Assembly (NCBI RefSeq): GCF_018449635.1
Contig: NZ_JAAVUV010000007.1
Coordinates: 62,001-126,000, forward strand
DNA length: 64,000 bases
DNA from: Caballeronia sp. dw_276
GTDB lineage: Bacteria > Pseudomonadota > Gammaproteobacteria > Burkholderiales > Burkholderiaceae
Reading direction: 5' to 3'
A program made the translations under genes and the position numbers. The notes beneath the pieces are model-generated. The model saw nothing but the letters and a program-made list of their open reading frames with translations. It was not told where the DNA came from and did no database searches. Within the stretch, counting starts at the first letter, position 1. The number at the start of each line of letters is the position of its first letter. Positions 26,257 through 34,670 of this stretch are shown piece after piece.

Positions 26257-27135
26257 CTACCTCAGCTTTTCATCGACCCATGACATGAACGCCGCGATCA
26301 GCGGCGATTCCATCAATTCGTTCCGACGCACCCAGTAGTACGCATGTTTCGCCGGCACGGTGATGCGAAACGGGCGGATCAGGGTTCCATCGGCGAGATC
26401 GTCGCGTACCGAGACGCTGTCACCCAGCGCCACGCCCTGCCCTCGCACGGCCGCTTCGATCCCCACGTGCGCAATGCCGATCTCGAGAATGCGCAAGCCG
26501 CCAAGCTTGTCCGCCGATGCCGCCGCGAGCCATCGTGTCCACGATCCGGCGTGCTCGCAGAACAAGGTCCGGTTCGCCAGATCCTGCACCGTGCGCAACG
26601 TACGCGGACCGTTCATCAGCGCCGGACTCACCACGGGGAACAGGACCGGATGCGTGATGAGCTTGACATCGCGATCGCGCCAGCGGCCCTCGCCGTACCG
26701 GATGCACAGGTCGACATCGGAAGAATAGATTTCCTTGTCTTCGTTCGATGGAATCAGCTTGAGGTTCACCGCTGGAAACTGCTCCAGGAAATCGCCGATA
26801 TGCCGCGCGAGCCAGCGTGATGTGAACAACAATGGCGCCGATACCACCAAATCACCCGCAATCGCCGGGGAATCGAGCCTCACGACGGCTGTGGCGATCA
26901 TGTCGAACGCGGTCTTGACGGGCTGGAGCAAGGCCTCGCCCGCTGGCGTCAGCTTCACACGGGCCTTCGAACGGATGAACAACGCCACGCCCAAAGTGCT
27001 TTCCAGCACGCGCACCTGATGACTGACGGCGCTCGCGGTGACGCTGAGTTCATCGGCGGCGGCCGCGACCGTGCCGTGGCGGGCGGTGGCCTCGAACGCG
27101 CGCAACGGGTTGAGCGGCGGCAATCTGTGACGCAT
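26257..27135 (-). CDS. LysR-family regulator (GcvA-like)
   Basis: A 292-residue regulator with an N-terminal helix-turn-helix (about 7-65; TVAAAADELSVTASAVSHQVRVLE) and an effector domain typical of the GcvA/AmpR subgroup (PLNPLRAFEA start, SRWLARHIGDF near 105). It is transcribed divergently from the argH-like/importer operon with 125 bp between, so it most likely controls that operon and itself. The effector may be the imported amino-acid derivative or its cleavage product. Confidence 0.92.
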   Translation of the reverse strand: MRHRLPPLNPLRAFEATARHGTVAAAADELSVTASAVSHQVRVLESTLGVALFIRSKARVKLTPAGEALLQPVKTAFDMIATAVVRLDSPAIAGDLVVSAPLLFTSRWLARHIGDFLEQFPAVNLKLIPSNEDKEIYSSDVDLCIRYGEGRWRDRDVKLITHPVLFPVVSPALMNGPRTLRTVQDLANRTLFCEHAGSWTRWLAAASADKLGGLRILEIGIAHVGIEAAVRGQGVALGDSVSVRDDLADGTLIRPFRITVPAKHAYYWVRRNELMESPLIAAFMSWVDEKLR

Positions 27136-27176
27136 GGCGAAGACCCGGAGATGCTGAGAAAAATTTCATTTGATGC

Positions 27177-27187
27177 GAATTAAATTC
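27177..27187. promoter_or_regulatory. Palindrome in the lysR-argH divergent region
   Basis: GAATTAAATTC is a perfect 11-bp palindrome in an AT-rich stretch midway between the two divergent starts, a likely binding half for the LysR protein. No full promoter could be assigned with certainty. Confidence 0.35.
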
Positions 27188-27260
27188 TCTGTACAAGCAG
27201 AAAATTTGAATGCTTAAGCTATACGTAATGAGCCAGATGCCCTAACGAACAGGAAAGCGC

Positions 27261-28694
27261 ATGAACACGACCGCAGCAACCGAACGCCTTTGGGGCGGCC
27301 GCTTCAAATCCGGACCATCGCTTGCACTGGAAAACCTTTCGCGTTCGGACCCGAGCTTCTTTCGTCTCGCGCCCTACGATCTCGCCGGCTCGCGCGCGCA
27401 CGCCAACGAACTCGAACGCGCGGGAATCCTGAATGCCGCCGAGCTCGAGCAATTGCTCGCCGCGATGGACCAGATCGAGAAAGAATTGCTCGCGGGTGAA
27501 CTCTCACCCATCCTCGCCGATGAAGACGTCCACACGTTCCTCGAACGCGAGTTGACGCAGCGGCTGAAAGCAGTCGGCGGCAAACTCCGCGCTGGACGTT
27601 CACGCAACGATCAGGCGGCGAACGACCTGCGTTTGTATCTGCGGGACAAGGCGCGCACGCTCGCGGTCGCGGTGAATGAACTGCAGGATGCGCTGATCGA
27701 ACAAGCCAGTGCACACGTGGAAACCATCACGGCCGGCTTCACGCATTTGCAGCCCGCGCAGCCAATCGTGTTCGCGCATCAGTTGCTCGCACACGCGCAA
27801 TCGGTTTATCGCGATGTCGATCGTCTGGTCGACTGGGACCGGCGTTCCGCGCGTTCGCCGTTGGGCGCGGCGGCGCTTGCAGGCTCCGCAATCTGCTTGC
27901 GTGCTGATTTGTCGGCGCTGGAACTCGGCTACGACGGCCCGTGCGAGAACTCCATCGATGCCGTCGCATCGCGCGACCACGTTGCTGAATTCACGTTCGT
28001 CCTGAGCATGTTGTCGGTGAATCTTTCGCGGCTTTCGGAGGAGGTCATCTTGTGGACATCGCGGCAATTTCGCTGGGTCGAACTCGACGATGCCTACGCC
28101 ACGGGCAGCTCGATCATGCCGCAGAAAAAGAACTCGGATATAGCAGAACTGACGCGCGGAAAAGCCGGTCGGCTGATCGGCAACCTGAGCGGCTTGCTCG
28201 CCACGCTGAAGTCGTTGCCGCTCGCGTATAACCGCGACCTGGCCGAAGACAAGATCGCGGCGTTCGACAGCATCGATACACTCGAACTCGTGCTGCCCGC
28301 AATGGCCGGTATGATCCGCACAATGCGCGTGAACGTGGCCGAAATGCGGGCGCAGGCGCCGCTCGGGTTTACGCTTGCAACCGAAGTTGCCGACTGGCTG
28401 GCGCTGCGCGGCGTGCCGTTCAGCGAGGCGCACGAGATCACCGGGGCGCTGGTGCGCGCATGCGAACAGCAAGGCATCGAACTCGGCGATGTATCGGTCG
28501 CAACGCTCGCTCAAGTCGATGCACGGCTTGAACCCGCCGTCCTCGATCACGTCACGCTGGACGCAGCGGTTGCGGCGCGCAGCGGTTATGGCGGCACCGC
28601 GCCGGTACGCGTCAAGGAACAGATCACGCGGCTGCGCGCGGCGATAGACAAACAGGCCGCATGGGCGGCCGCCTACAAGGGACCTTCATGCTGA
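27261..28694 (+). CDS. argH: Argininosuccinate lyase family protein
   Basis: A 477-residue member of the fumarase/aspartase superfamily. Argininosuccinate lyase splits argininosuccinate to arginine and fumarate. Visible motifs are RLWGGRF at the start, AGRSRNDQ (111-118), the TH pair in GFTHLQPAQP (161-162) and the signature loop GSSIMPQKKN (282-291) with its catalytic serine. The gene is not next to other arginine-biosynthesis genes; its stop overlaps the start of an amino-acid ABC permease by 7 nt and a LysR gene diverges from it. This suggests a catabolic paralogue acting on an imported substrate such as argininosuccinate or another N-succinyl amine (EDDS-lyase-like). Family is sure, substrate is not. 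Confidence 0.85.
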   Translation: MNTTAATERLWGGRFKSGPSLALENLSRSDPSFFRLAPYDLAGSRAHANELERAGILNAAELEQLLAAMDQIEKELLAGELSPILADEDVHTFLERELTQRLKAVGGKLRAGRSRNDQAANDLRLYLRDKARTLAVAVNELQDALIEQASAHVETITAGFTHLQPAQPIVFAHQLLAHAQSVYRDVDRLVDWDRRSARSPLGAAALAGSAICLRADLSALELGYDGPCENSIDAVASRDHVAEFTFVLSMLSVNLSRLSEEVILWTSRQFRWVELDDAYATGSSIMPQKKNSDIAELTRGKAGRLIGNLSGLLATLKSLPLAYNRDLAEDKIAAFDSIDTLELVLPAMAGMIRTMRVNVAEMRAQAPLGFTLATEVADWLALRGVPFSEAHEITGALVRACEQQGIELGDVSVATLAQVDARLEPAVLDHVTLDAAVAARSGYGGTAPVRVKEQITRLRAAIDKQAAWAAAYKGPSC

Positions 28695-29578
28695 GTGCAT
28701 CGAACGACCGGGCATCGAACAATGGCGCAGCGCAGGACAGCGCCTTCGCCGATATCTCGCATTTCGAACACGTGCCGCGACGTTATTACGGGCGCTACGT
28801 GGCCTCGGCCGTGATCCTCGCGATAGTCGGGTATATCGTCGTGGCGTTCGCGCGCGGGCAAATCGAATGGGCGGTCGTTGCGCGTTTCCTCACGGCCAAG
28901 TCGATCCTGAAAGGTCTGGTCAACACCATCATCATGACCATCCTCGCGATGGCGCTTGGCATTGTGCTGGGTGTGATCGTGGCGATCATGCGCCTTTCGA
29001 CCAACCCTGTGCTGCGCAGCGTCGCGCATGCGTACGTGTGGTTGTTTCGCGGCACGCCGGTGATCCTGCAACTGCTTTTGTGGTTCAACCTTGCCCTGGT
29101 CTTTCCGGTCATGGGCATTCCCGGATTGTTCGAGTTCCGTACCGTCGACATCATGACGCCGTTCCTTGCCGCATTGCTCGGGCTTGGCATCAACCAGGGC
29201 GCGTACACATCGGAAGTGGTGCGCGCGGGTCTGCTTTCCGTCGATACCGGCCAGTACGAAGCAGCGAAGTCCATCGGCATGCCGAGGCTGCAGGCGTTGC
29301 GGCGCATCATCCTGCCGCAGGCAATGCGCGTGATCGTGCCGCCTATCGGCAATGAATTGATTGGCATGGCGAAACTCACGTCGCTCGCAAGCGTGATCCA
29401 GTACGCCGAGATGCTGCACAACGCCGAGAACATCTATTACGCGAACGCCCGGGTGATCGAGTTGCTGATGGTCGCGGGCGTCTGGTATCTCGTGATCGTC
29501 ACCGTGCTTTCGATGCTGCAATCGCGCGTCGAAGTCCGGTTCGCGCGCGGTGCAGGCCGGGCTTCGGCGAAGCAATGA
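28688..29578 (+). CDS. Polar amino-acid ABC transporter permease
   Basis: A 296-residue inner-membrane permease of the HisM/GlnP family. A cytoplasmic N-terminus of about 40 residues precedes helices, with the motif [15 protein letters not shown] (about 116-130) diagnostic of polar amino-acid permeases and the coupling loop [23 protein letters not shown] near 193-215. A single permease gene implies a homodimer. The ATG at 28688 overlaps the lyase gene end, and the ATPase gene overlaps its own stop (ATGA), so the three are translationally coupled. Confidence 0.93.
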   Translation: MLSASNDRASNNGAAQDSAFADISHFEHVPRRYYGRYVASAVILAIVGYIVVAFARGQIEWAVVARFLTAKSILKGLVNTIIMTILAMALGIVLGVIVAIMRLSTNPVLRSVAHAYVWLFRGTPVILQLLLWFNLALVFPVMGIPGLFEFRTVDIMTPFLAALLGLGINQGAYTSEVVRAGLLSVDTGQYEAAKSIGMPRLQALRRIILPQAMRVIVPPIGNELIGMAKLTSLASVIQYAEMLHNAENIYYANARVIELLMVAGVWYLVIVTVLSMLQSRVEVRFARGAGRASAKQ

Positions 29579-30372
29579 CGCTTGAAATCACGGGAATAAA
29601 CAAAGCCATGAATCCTCTCGTCAAAGCCGTCGATCTGCGCAAGTCCTATGGAGAGTTCCAGGCGCTGCACGGCGTTCATCTCGATGTCGAGAAAGGCGAA
29701 GTGCTCTGCATCATCGGACCATCGGGTTCGGGCAAAAGCACGTTCCTGCGCTGCATCAATCAACTCGAAACCATCAGTGGCGGCGCGTTGTGGGTGAACG
29801 GCGAACTGGTTGGATATCGGCGCGTCGAGAACAAACTGTACCCGCTCTCTGAAAAACAAATGGCGCGGCAACGGCTCGCGACCGGCATGGTGTTTCAGCG
29901 CTTCAATCTGTTCCCGCATATGACCGCGCTGGAAAATGTGATCGAAGGGCCGGTGCAAGTGCTGAAGAAGAAAAAATCCGAGGCAGTGGAAGAAGCACGG
30001 GCGTTGTTGACGCGCGTGGGCCTCGGCCACAAGTGCGATGCGTTTCCCGTCGAGCTGTCCGGCGGACAGCAGCAGCGCGTCGCCATTGCGCGCGCGTTGG
30101 CAATGCATCCGCAGCTCATGCTCTTCGATGAACCCACCTCCGCGCTCGACCCAGAACTCGTCGGCGAAGTGCTGAGCGTAATGCGCGACCTCGCCAAAAG
30201 CGGCATGACGATGATCGTCGTCACGCATGAACTCGGCTTCGCGCGCGAGGTAGCAAACCGCGTCGTATTCATGGATCAGGGCAGGATCGTGGAAACAGGG
30301 ACGCCGGAACAAGTGCTGTCCCATCCGCAGCAACAACGTACGCAGGACTTCATATCCGCAGTGCTTTCCTGA
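29575..30372 (+). CDS. Polar amino-acid ABC transporter ATP-binding protein
   Basis: A 265-residue GlnQ/HisP-type ATPase. It shows Walker [10 protein letters not shown], the signature LSGGQQQR, Walker B LMLFDEP with the following [12 protein letters not shown] typical of the amino-acid subfamily, and the switch His in VTHELGFA. It has no C-terminal regulatory domain, as is usual for this class. An internal ATG 10 codons downstream (MNPLVK) is an alternative start. It energises the permease encoded upstream. Confidence 0.93.
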   Translation: MTLEITGINKAMNPLVKAVDLRKSYGEFQALHGVHLDVEKGEVLCIIGPSGSGKSTFLRCINQLETISGGALWVNGELVGYRRVENKLYPLSEKQMARQRLATGMVFQRFNLFPHMTALENVIEGPVQVLKKKKSEAVEEARALLTRVGLGHKCDAFPVELSGGQQQRVAIARALAMHPQLMLFDEPTSALDPELVGEVLSVMRDLAKSGMTMIVVTHELGFAREVANRVVFMDQGRIVETGTPEQVLSHPQQQRTQDFISAVLS

Positions 30373-30425
30373 TTTTTCATGCGCTAACCGTATTGCACAT
30401 CAACCTCTAGCTCAGGCGACTACCC

Positions 30426-31262
30426 ATGATCGACTCCTTGTTCCGGCGCACCGTTGGCGGTTTTCTGTTAGGCGCAGTGGCGCTGACTGCATCGTTTGCA
30501 CATGCTCAAACGCCGGTCGGCGGCAAAGGCACGCTAACGGCCGCCATCGTGCCGAACTATCCGCCGTTCGAATACAAGGACCCTGCCACCGACGAACTCA
30601 CCGGTTTCGACGTCGACCTCGGCAACGCTTTGGCCGCGAAGATGGGCGTCAAGCTCAAGTGGGAAGAAACCAGTTTCGACCAGATGATGAGCGCGCTGAC
30701 CACGCATCGTGTGGATGTGATCCTGTCTGGCATGACCGACTTGCCCGCGCGGCGCGAGTCGGTGAACTTTCTCGACTACATCAAGACCGGACCGCAGTTC
30801 TACACTTTGAAGGCAAACGGTGCGCAGTACGCGTCGATGGAAGCCGTCTGTGGCAAACGCGTGGGATCGAGCCGCCGCACATCGTTTCCTGATGATACGA
30901 AGACATGGAGCGACGCGCATTGCGTGAAGGCGGGCAAGCCTGCGGTCGTGGTGGTGGGCACAGACGGTTCCGCCGACGCCCGCCTGCAATTGCGTCAGGG
31001 CCGGCTCGACGCCGCGGTGCAAGGCGGCGAGACCCTGCCGTATCAAAACACGCTGGAAAAAGATGCCTATGCGCCGATCGGTCAACCGTTCCTCCTGCAA
31101 TACACGGCGATCGGCATGGCGAAGGACAACACCGCATTGAGCGACGCCATGACGCAGGCGTTCGGAAAACTGCTCGCCGATGGCACCTACAAGAAAATCC
31201 TGACGAAATGGGGCTTGCAGGAGCATGCGGTGTCGAAGGTGGTGGTCAACTCGCAGGAATAA
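30426..31262 (+). CDS. Amino-acid ABC transporter substrate-binding protein, family 3
   Basis: A 278-residue periplasmic protein with a signal peptide ending AHA at 25-27. The mature chain has the family 3 pattern: TAAIVPNYPPFEYKD, GFDVDLGNALAAKMG near 60-75 and an MSALTTHRVDVILSGM segment near 95-110. It completes the importer with the permease and ATPase and presumably determines specificity for whatever the argininosuccinate-lyase homologue cleaves. Confidence 0.92.
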   Translation: MIDSLFRRTVGGFLLGAVALTASFAHAQTPVGGKGTLTAAIVPNYPPFEYKDPATDELTGFDVDLGNALAAKMGVKLKWEETSFDQMMSALTTHRVDVILSGMTDLPARRESVNFLDYIKTGPQFYTLKANGAQYASMEAVCGKRVGSSRRTSFPDDTKTWSDAHCVKAGKPAVVVVGTDGSADARLQLRQGRLDAAVQGGETLPYQNTLEKDAYAPIGQPFLLQYTAIGMAKDNTALSDAMTQAFGKLLADGTYKKILTKWGLQEHAVSKVVVNSQE

Positions 31263-31305
31263 CGAAAGTGGCCGGGTAATTTCTGCGAAATTGGCCCTGT
31301 TTCTG

Positions 31306-31323
31306 TGCGCCATTTCTGGCGCA
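31306..31323 (+). other. Small inverted repeat upstream of the PaiB-like gene
   Basis: TGCGCCA and TGGCGCA pair across a TTTC loop. It lies in the 129-bp gap after the amino-acid binding protein. No U-tract follows, so it is a weak terminator or an operator rather than a clear terminator. Confidence 0.35.
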
Positions 31324-31391
31324 TGATTGCGTGTTGGCACCGGGGATCGCTCCCGGAGCCGATTCAAGCCGCCAAGGAAACAGGAGCCCGA

Positions 31392-32030
31392 ATGTATTTG
31401 CCCGCCCACTTTGCCGAAACTCGCGTTGACGAGCTTCATCGGCTAATGAATGAGTACCCGCTTGCCGCGCTCGTCACCAACGGCCCCGACGGACTCGATG
31501 CAAACCATGTCCCGTTCGAGCTGGATGCATCGGTGGGCAGCCAGGGCGTGCTGCGAGCGCACGTCGCGCGGGCGAATCCGGTCTGGAAAGAAGTGGCGGA
31601 CGGCGCCGAGGTGCTGGTGATCTTCCGTGGCCCCGAGCACTACATTTCGCCGAACTGGTACCCGAGCAAACACGAAGCGCACCGGCAAGTTCCGACCTGG
31701 AATTATCAGGTGGTCCATGCACATGGAAAAATCACGATCCGCGACGACGAAAAATTCCTTCGCGGACTCGTTGGACGGCTCACGCGAGTGCATGAGGCTG
31801 GCGAGGAAAAACCCTGGAAAATGGGCGATTCAGCGCGTGATTATATTGATTCGATGCTGCAAGCCATTGTCGGCATCGAGATCGAGATTACACGTCTTGT
31901 CGGGAAATCGAAGCTCGGCCAGAACAAGGAACGGCGCGATATTCAAGGCGCGATCGACGGCTTGCGGACCAACAGCGAACAACCACTTGCCGACGCCATG
32001 TCCATAGCGCTCGCCGCCAAACCGGAATGA
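31392..32030 (+). CDS. PaiB-family FMN-binding protein
   Basis: A 212-residue protein matching the FMN-binding negative transcriptional regulator (PaiB) family: MYLPAHFAE start, EYPLAALVTNGPDGLDANHVPF near 19-40, HVARANPVWKEV near 60, a HYISPNWYPSK motif near 85 and VPTWNYQVVHAHG near 103. The family has a split-barrel flavin-reductase-like fold; Bacillus PaiB affects sporulation and protease genes, and bacterial relatives are mostly unstudied. Start taken at 31392, where a GGAG is close upstream and the family begins. It follows the amino-acid importer on the same strand after 129 bp; a functional link is not evident. Confidence 0.87.
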   Translation: MYLPAHFAETRVDELHRLMNEYPLAALVTNGPDGLDANHVPFELDASVGSQGVLRAHVARANPVWKEVADGAEVLVIFRGPEHYISPNWYPSKHEAHRQVPTWNYQVVHAHGKITIRDDEKFLRGLVGRLTRVHEAGEEKPWKMGDSARDYIDSMLQAIVGIEIEITRLVGKSKLGQNKERRDIQGAIDGLRTNSEQPLADAMSIALAAKPE

Positions 32031-32078
32031 TGCAGCGGGCGTTGCCTCGACAACGCCCATTGTTCACTCAAGTCTCGA

Positions 32079-33128
32079 TCAACGCTCGACCTGACGATTC
32101 CAGCGCGCGTCCCACTGCGGACGGTTCGCGTTGATCACATCCCAATCCACCGTGTTGACCTTCTTCACGAGGTCATCGAGATTGCCGAGTTGTTGCTGCA
32201 TTGCGTCGGTCATCTTCGCTTGGCGGTTCGTTGGAATCTGACGACCGGCGCTTGCCGCTTTGGTCTGCGCCGATGCCGAGATCATGAACGCCGCGAGTTT
32301 TTGCGCGAGTTCGGGATCGGGATTATTCGCGACCACGCATTCATCCACGAGCAACAGCACCGGACCTTCCTTCGGGTTTACGTACGCAACCGGAATGCCC
32401 TTCGTTTGCAGGTCGCCGGCAGCCGTCGGGGTGAGCGGGAACAGACCAGCCTGACCCGTTTGCACCATCTCGGAGATCTTCGCCGAGTTCGGAATGTACT
32501 CGATCACGTTCTTGCCCACGGTGCTTTGCCACTTCGTGAAGCCGGGTTCCACGTTCTTTTCGGTGCCGCCTTCGAGGCGATTGATCATCAGGAAACCATG
32601 CAGCCCGAACGTGCTGCTCGATGCCGACTGGAACACCACTTTGTCCTTGTATTTCGGATCGGCGAAGTCCATCCACGAGGTTGGCGGCGCCCAGCCTTTT
32701 TCCTTGAAGAGCTTCGTGTTGTATGCGATGCCGGTCATGCCAAGCTGTACGCCTGCGCCGATATCGTCCTTCATGCGCGCGAACGGATAGAGCTGCTGGA
32801 TTTCGGGGCCGGACGTCATCTTCTGGCATACGCCCATGCTGACGGCGCGGGCCATCACGCCATCGTCGAGGAATACTACGTGGATTTGCGGTTTTGCTTT
32901 ATTCGCCAAAAGCTTCGCCAGGATGTCCGAGGACGTGCCCGGGACGACGACGACCTTGACGTTGTTGGCTTTTTCGAATTCGGGAAGGACCTCGCTCGTG
33001 TAGGCCTTTTCCATCGGGCCGCCGTTCATGCCGATGTAGATGGTTTTGGTTTCCGCGTGCGCGGGGAATGCGGACATCAGGCCCACAGTGAAGAGGGCGC
33101 TCGTGAGACTCGCTAATGCTTTTTTCAT
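32079..33128 (-). CDS. Spermidine/putrescine-type ABC substrate-binding protein
   Basis: A 349-residue periplasmic binding protein of the PotD/family 1 group, with a signal peptide ending AHA at 23-25. The N-terminal lobe (TKTIYIGMNGGPMEKAY; EFEKANNVKVVVVPGTSSDILAKL) and the middle GMTGIAYNTKLFKEKG segment near 130-145 are typical. No ATPase or permease lies directly next to it, but the PotABC-like genes at 36402-39190 on the same strand lack their own binding protein, so this is most likely their partner and the last gene of the lysine-type cluster. The expected ligand is a small cationic or zwitterionic amine such as pipecolate or lysine. Confidence 0.88.
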   Translation of the reverse strand: MKKALASLTSALFTVGLMSAFPAHAETKTIYIGMNGGPMEKAYTSEVLPEFEKANNVKVVVVPGTSSDILAKLLANKAKPQIHVVFLDDGVMARAVSMGVCQKMTSGPEIQQLYPFARMKDDIGAGVQLGMTGIAYNTKLFKEKGWAPPTSWMDFADPKYKDKVVFQSASSSTFGLHGFLMINRLEGGTEKNVEPGFTKWQSTVGKNVIEYIPNSAKISEMVQTGQAGLFPLTPTAAGDLQTKGIPVAYVNPKEGPVLLLVDECVVANNPDPELAQKLAAFMISASAQTKAASAGRQIPTNRQAKMTDAMQQQLGNLDDLVKKVNTVDWDVINANRPQWDARWNRQVER

Positions 33129-33173
33129 TGGAGTTGATCCTTGGTAACAGGGTGTTTTTTTGGTCTTTTTTCT

Positions 33174-33198
33174 TTTTGCGTTTTGCGTTTTGCGTTTT
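33174..33198 (+). repeat. Heptanucleotide tandem repeat TTTTGCG
   Basis: Three exact copies of TTTTGCG plus a partial fourth lie about 45 bp upstream of the binding-protein start (on its minus-strand leader). Such short repeats can vary in number by slipped-strand mispairing and alter promoter spacing or the leader. No start-site evidence. Confidence 0.6.
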
Positions 33199-33209
33199 AT
33201 GGCTGGTTC

Positions 33210-33510
33210 TTTGCTCGGTTGCTGCTTTCTGCGTCTGCGCGCGTTCCGCTCTAATTGATTTCTTTAGCACTATTGGCCACTGTGCGTGGCGGCACTTCAT
33301 TTCTTTTTCCAACGGCGAAAAAGAAACGAAGCAAAGAAAACGCCTTTCCACCACGGGCTCATAAGTGTCCACAGCGTGCAGTTTTTAACTGCTTGGTACC
33401 CCAAAAGCACGCTCGGCAAATAACCACGTCCCGCTGAAACCCTCCCCCTCCGTCAACAGATACCCACACGCTTCGCCACCAGTGTGGGTAGCCATTAACC
33501 AGGAAACCAT
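33210..33510 (+). repeat. Intergenic structured repeat, copy 3
   Basis: Diverged third copy of the repeat at 6945-7240, in the same orientation, filling the gap between the binding-protein gene and the flavin-oxidase gene. The main hairpin (33300-33326) keeps perfect pairing although its stem changed from TTTCTTTGTC/GACAAAGAAA to TTTCTTTTTC/GAAAAAGAAA, a compensatory G-C to T-A replacement. The CCCACAC...GTGTGGG hairpin is also perfect here, as is GCAGTT-TTT-AACTGC. This supports a conserved folded element, as RNA or single-stranded DNA. Confidence 0.85.
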
Positions 33511-33536
33511 TTCCCGCGCGTCGCGCACACGAGGCG

Positions 33537-34670
33537 TCAGGCGGCAGCAACTCCCGCCCATCTCTTAATCGAAAAACTATCTATCGGCGTACTCGTCGTG
33601 CCGTCTATCACTAAATCCGCCAGTACTTCGCCAACCCCAGGCGCAAGCAAAAAGCCTCCGCCAGAAAAACCGAAAGCATGCAGAAGCTTTGGCGTTGTTT
33701 GGCTAAAGCCAATCACGGGGTTGTCGTCGGACGTGGCACCCTCTACGCCAGTCCAGGTTCGCAACAACAATGCGTGTCGAAGCCTTGGCAATAACTCACA
33801 TGCCGCCCTCATCACCTTGCGCGTCGTCTCGGTTAGCGGCTGCGCGTATTCACCGTCACCCAAACCACGGCCGCCGCCAATCACCACGTTTCCACGCGAT
33901 ACCTGACGCGCATAAATGCCACCGCCATAAACGCCCAGATTGTGATCGATGAAAAACGGCAGCGGCTCAGTCACCCACATGTTCGGATAGATCGGTTCCA
34001 TAGGAATGGACTCGCCGAAAAATCCAGCCACAACATTGCCCCATGCGCCCGCCGAATTGATCAGCCAGTCGGCTCGCGCCTCGATCGTCGCACCCGAATC
34101 GTGGCGCGCCTGGATCACGAATTCATCGCCATTTCGCGTGATACTGGTCACGGAAGTCTGCTCGCGAACGTCCGCTCCCGCCGCACGTGCAGCACGCGCA
34201 AATGCGGGCGATACGATTCGCGGGTTTGCGTGGCCATCGCCAGGACATAAGGAACCGCCGAGCGCCGCCGGACCAAGCCAGGGATATCGCCGGCGAAACG
34301 ATGGACCACTCATCACCTCCAAATCAAGGCCGAATGGATTCGCAAGCTGCGCGTACGCTTCGAGCGCAGCGAGATCGGCTTCGCTGCGAGCAAGCCGCAA
34401 ATGACCCGATACAACAAACTCGCCATCCGTACCTACCAATTCCGGCAGCCGGTTCCAGATCGCGCGCGCACGTACAGCCAGCGGCAATTGCGTGGCAGGC
34501 CGCCCTTGCCGGCGCACGCCGCCATAATTCACGCCGCTCGCCTGCGCGCCGCAATAGCGTCGCTCGAACAGCCCGACCTTCAGCCCGCGTCTCGCGAGCA
34601 TCAGCGCCGCCGACGACCCGACCAGGCCGCCGCCCACTATCACTACGTCGAAACGCAAGGTTTCATTCAT
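33537..34670 (-). CDS. FAD-dependent amine oxidase/dehydrogenase subunit (DadA/HcnC/OoxB-like)
   Basis: A 377-residue flavoprotein of the D-amino-acid oxidase (DAO) fold. The dinucleotide motif VVIVGGGLVG starts at residue 9, the FAD-ribose acidic region follows, and the C-terminal half has the GGGRGLGDGEYA and GVEGATSDDNPVIG stretches seen in HcnC, LhpB and OoxB-type subunits. It is the catalytic subunit of a heterotrimer with the two genes upstream. The gene overlaps the preceding gene's stop; the ATG at 34670 has GGAG 10 nt upstream and is preferred over an in-frame ATG at 34679. In this cluster it should oxidise a secondary or cyclic amine, possibly pipecolate. Confidence 0.88.
   Translation of the reverse strand: MNETLRFDVVIVGGGLVGSSAALMLARRGLKVGLFERRYCGAQASGVNYGGVRRQGRPATQLPLAVRARAIWNRLPELVGTDGEFVVSGHLRLARSEADLAALEAYAQLANPFGLDLEVMSGPSFRRRYPWLGPAALGGSLCPGDGHANPRIVSPAFARAARAAGADVREQTSVTSITRNGDEFVIQARHDSGATIEARADWLINSAGAWGNVVAGFFGESIPMEPIYPNMWVTEPLPFFIDHNLGVYGGGIYARQVSRGNVVIGGGRGLGDGEYAQPLTETTRKVMRAACELLPRLRHALLLRTWTGVEGATSDDNPVIGFSQTTPKLLHAFGFSGGGFLLAPGVGEVLADLVIDGTTSTPIDSFSIKRWAGVAAA

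Noticed and set aside
33359..33550. 63-codon minus frame in repeat copy 3
   Set aside because: Same reason; it overlaps the flavin-oxidase stop and has no translation signal.
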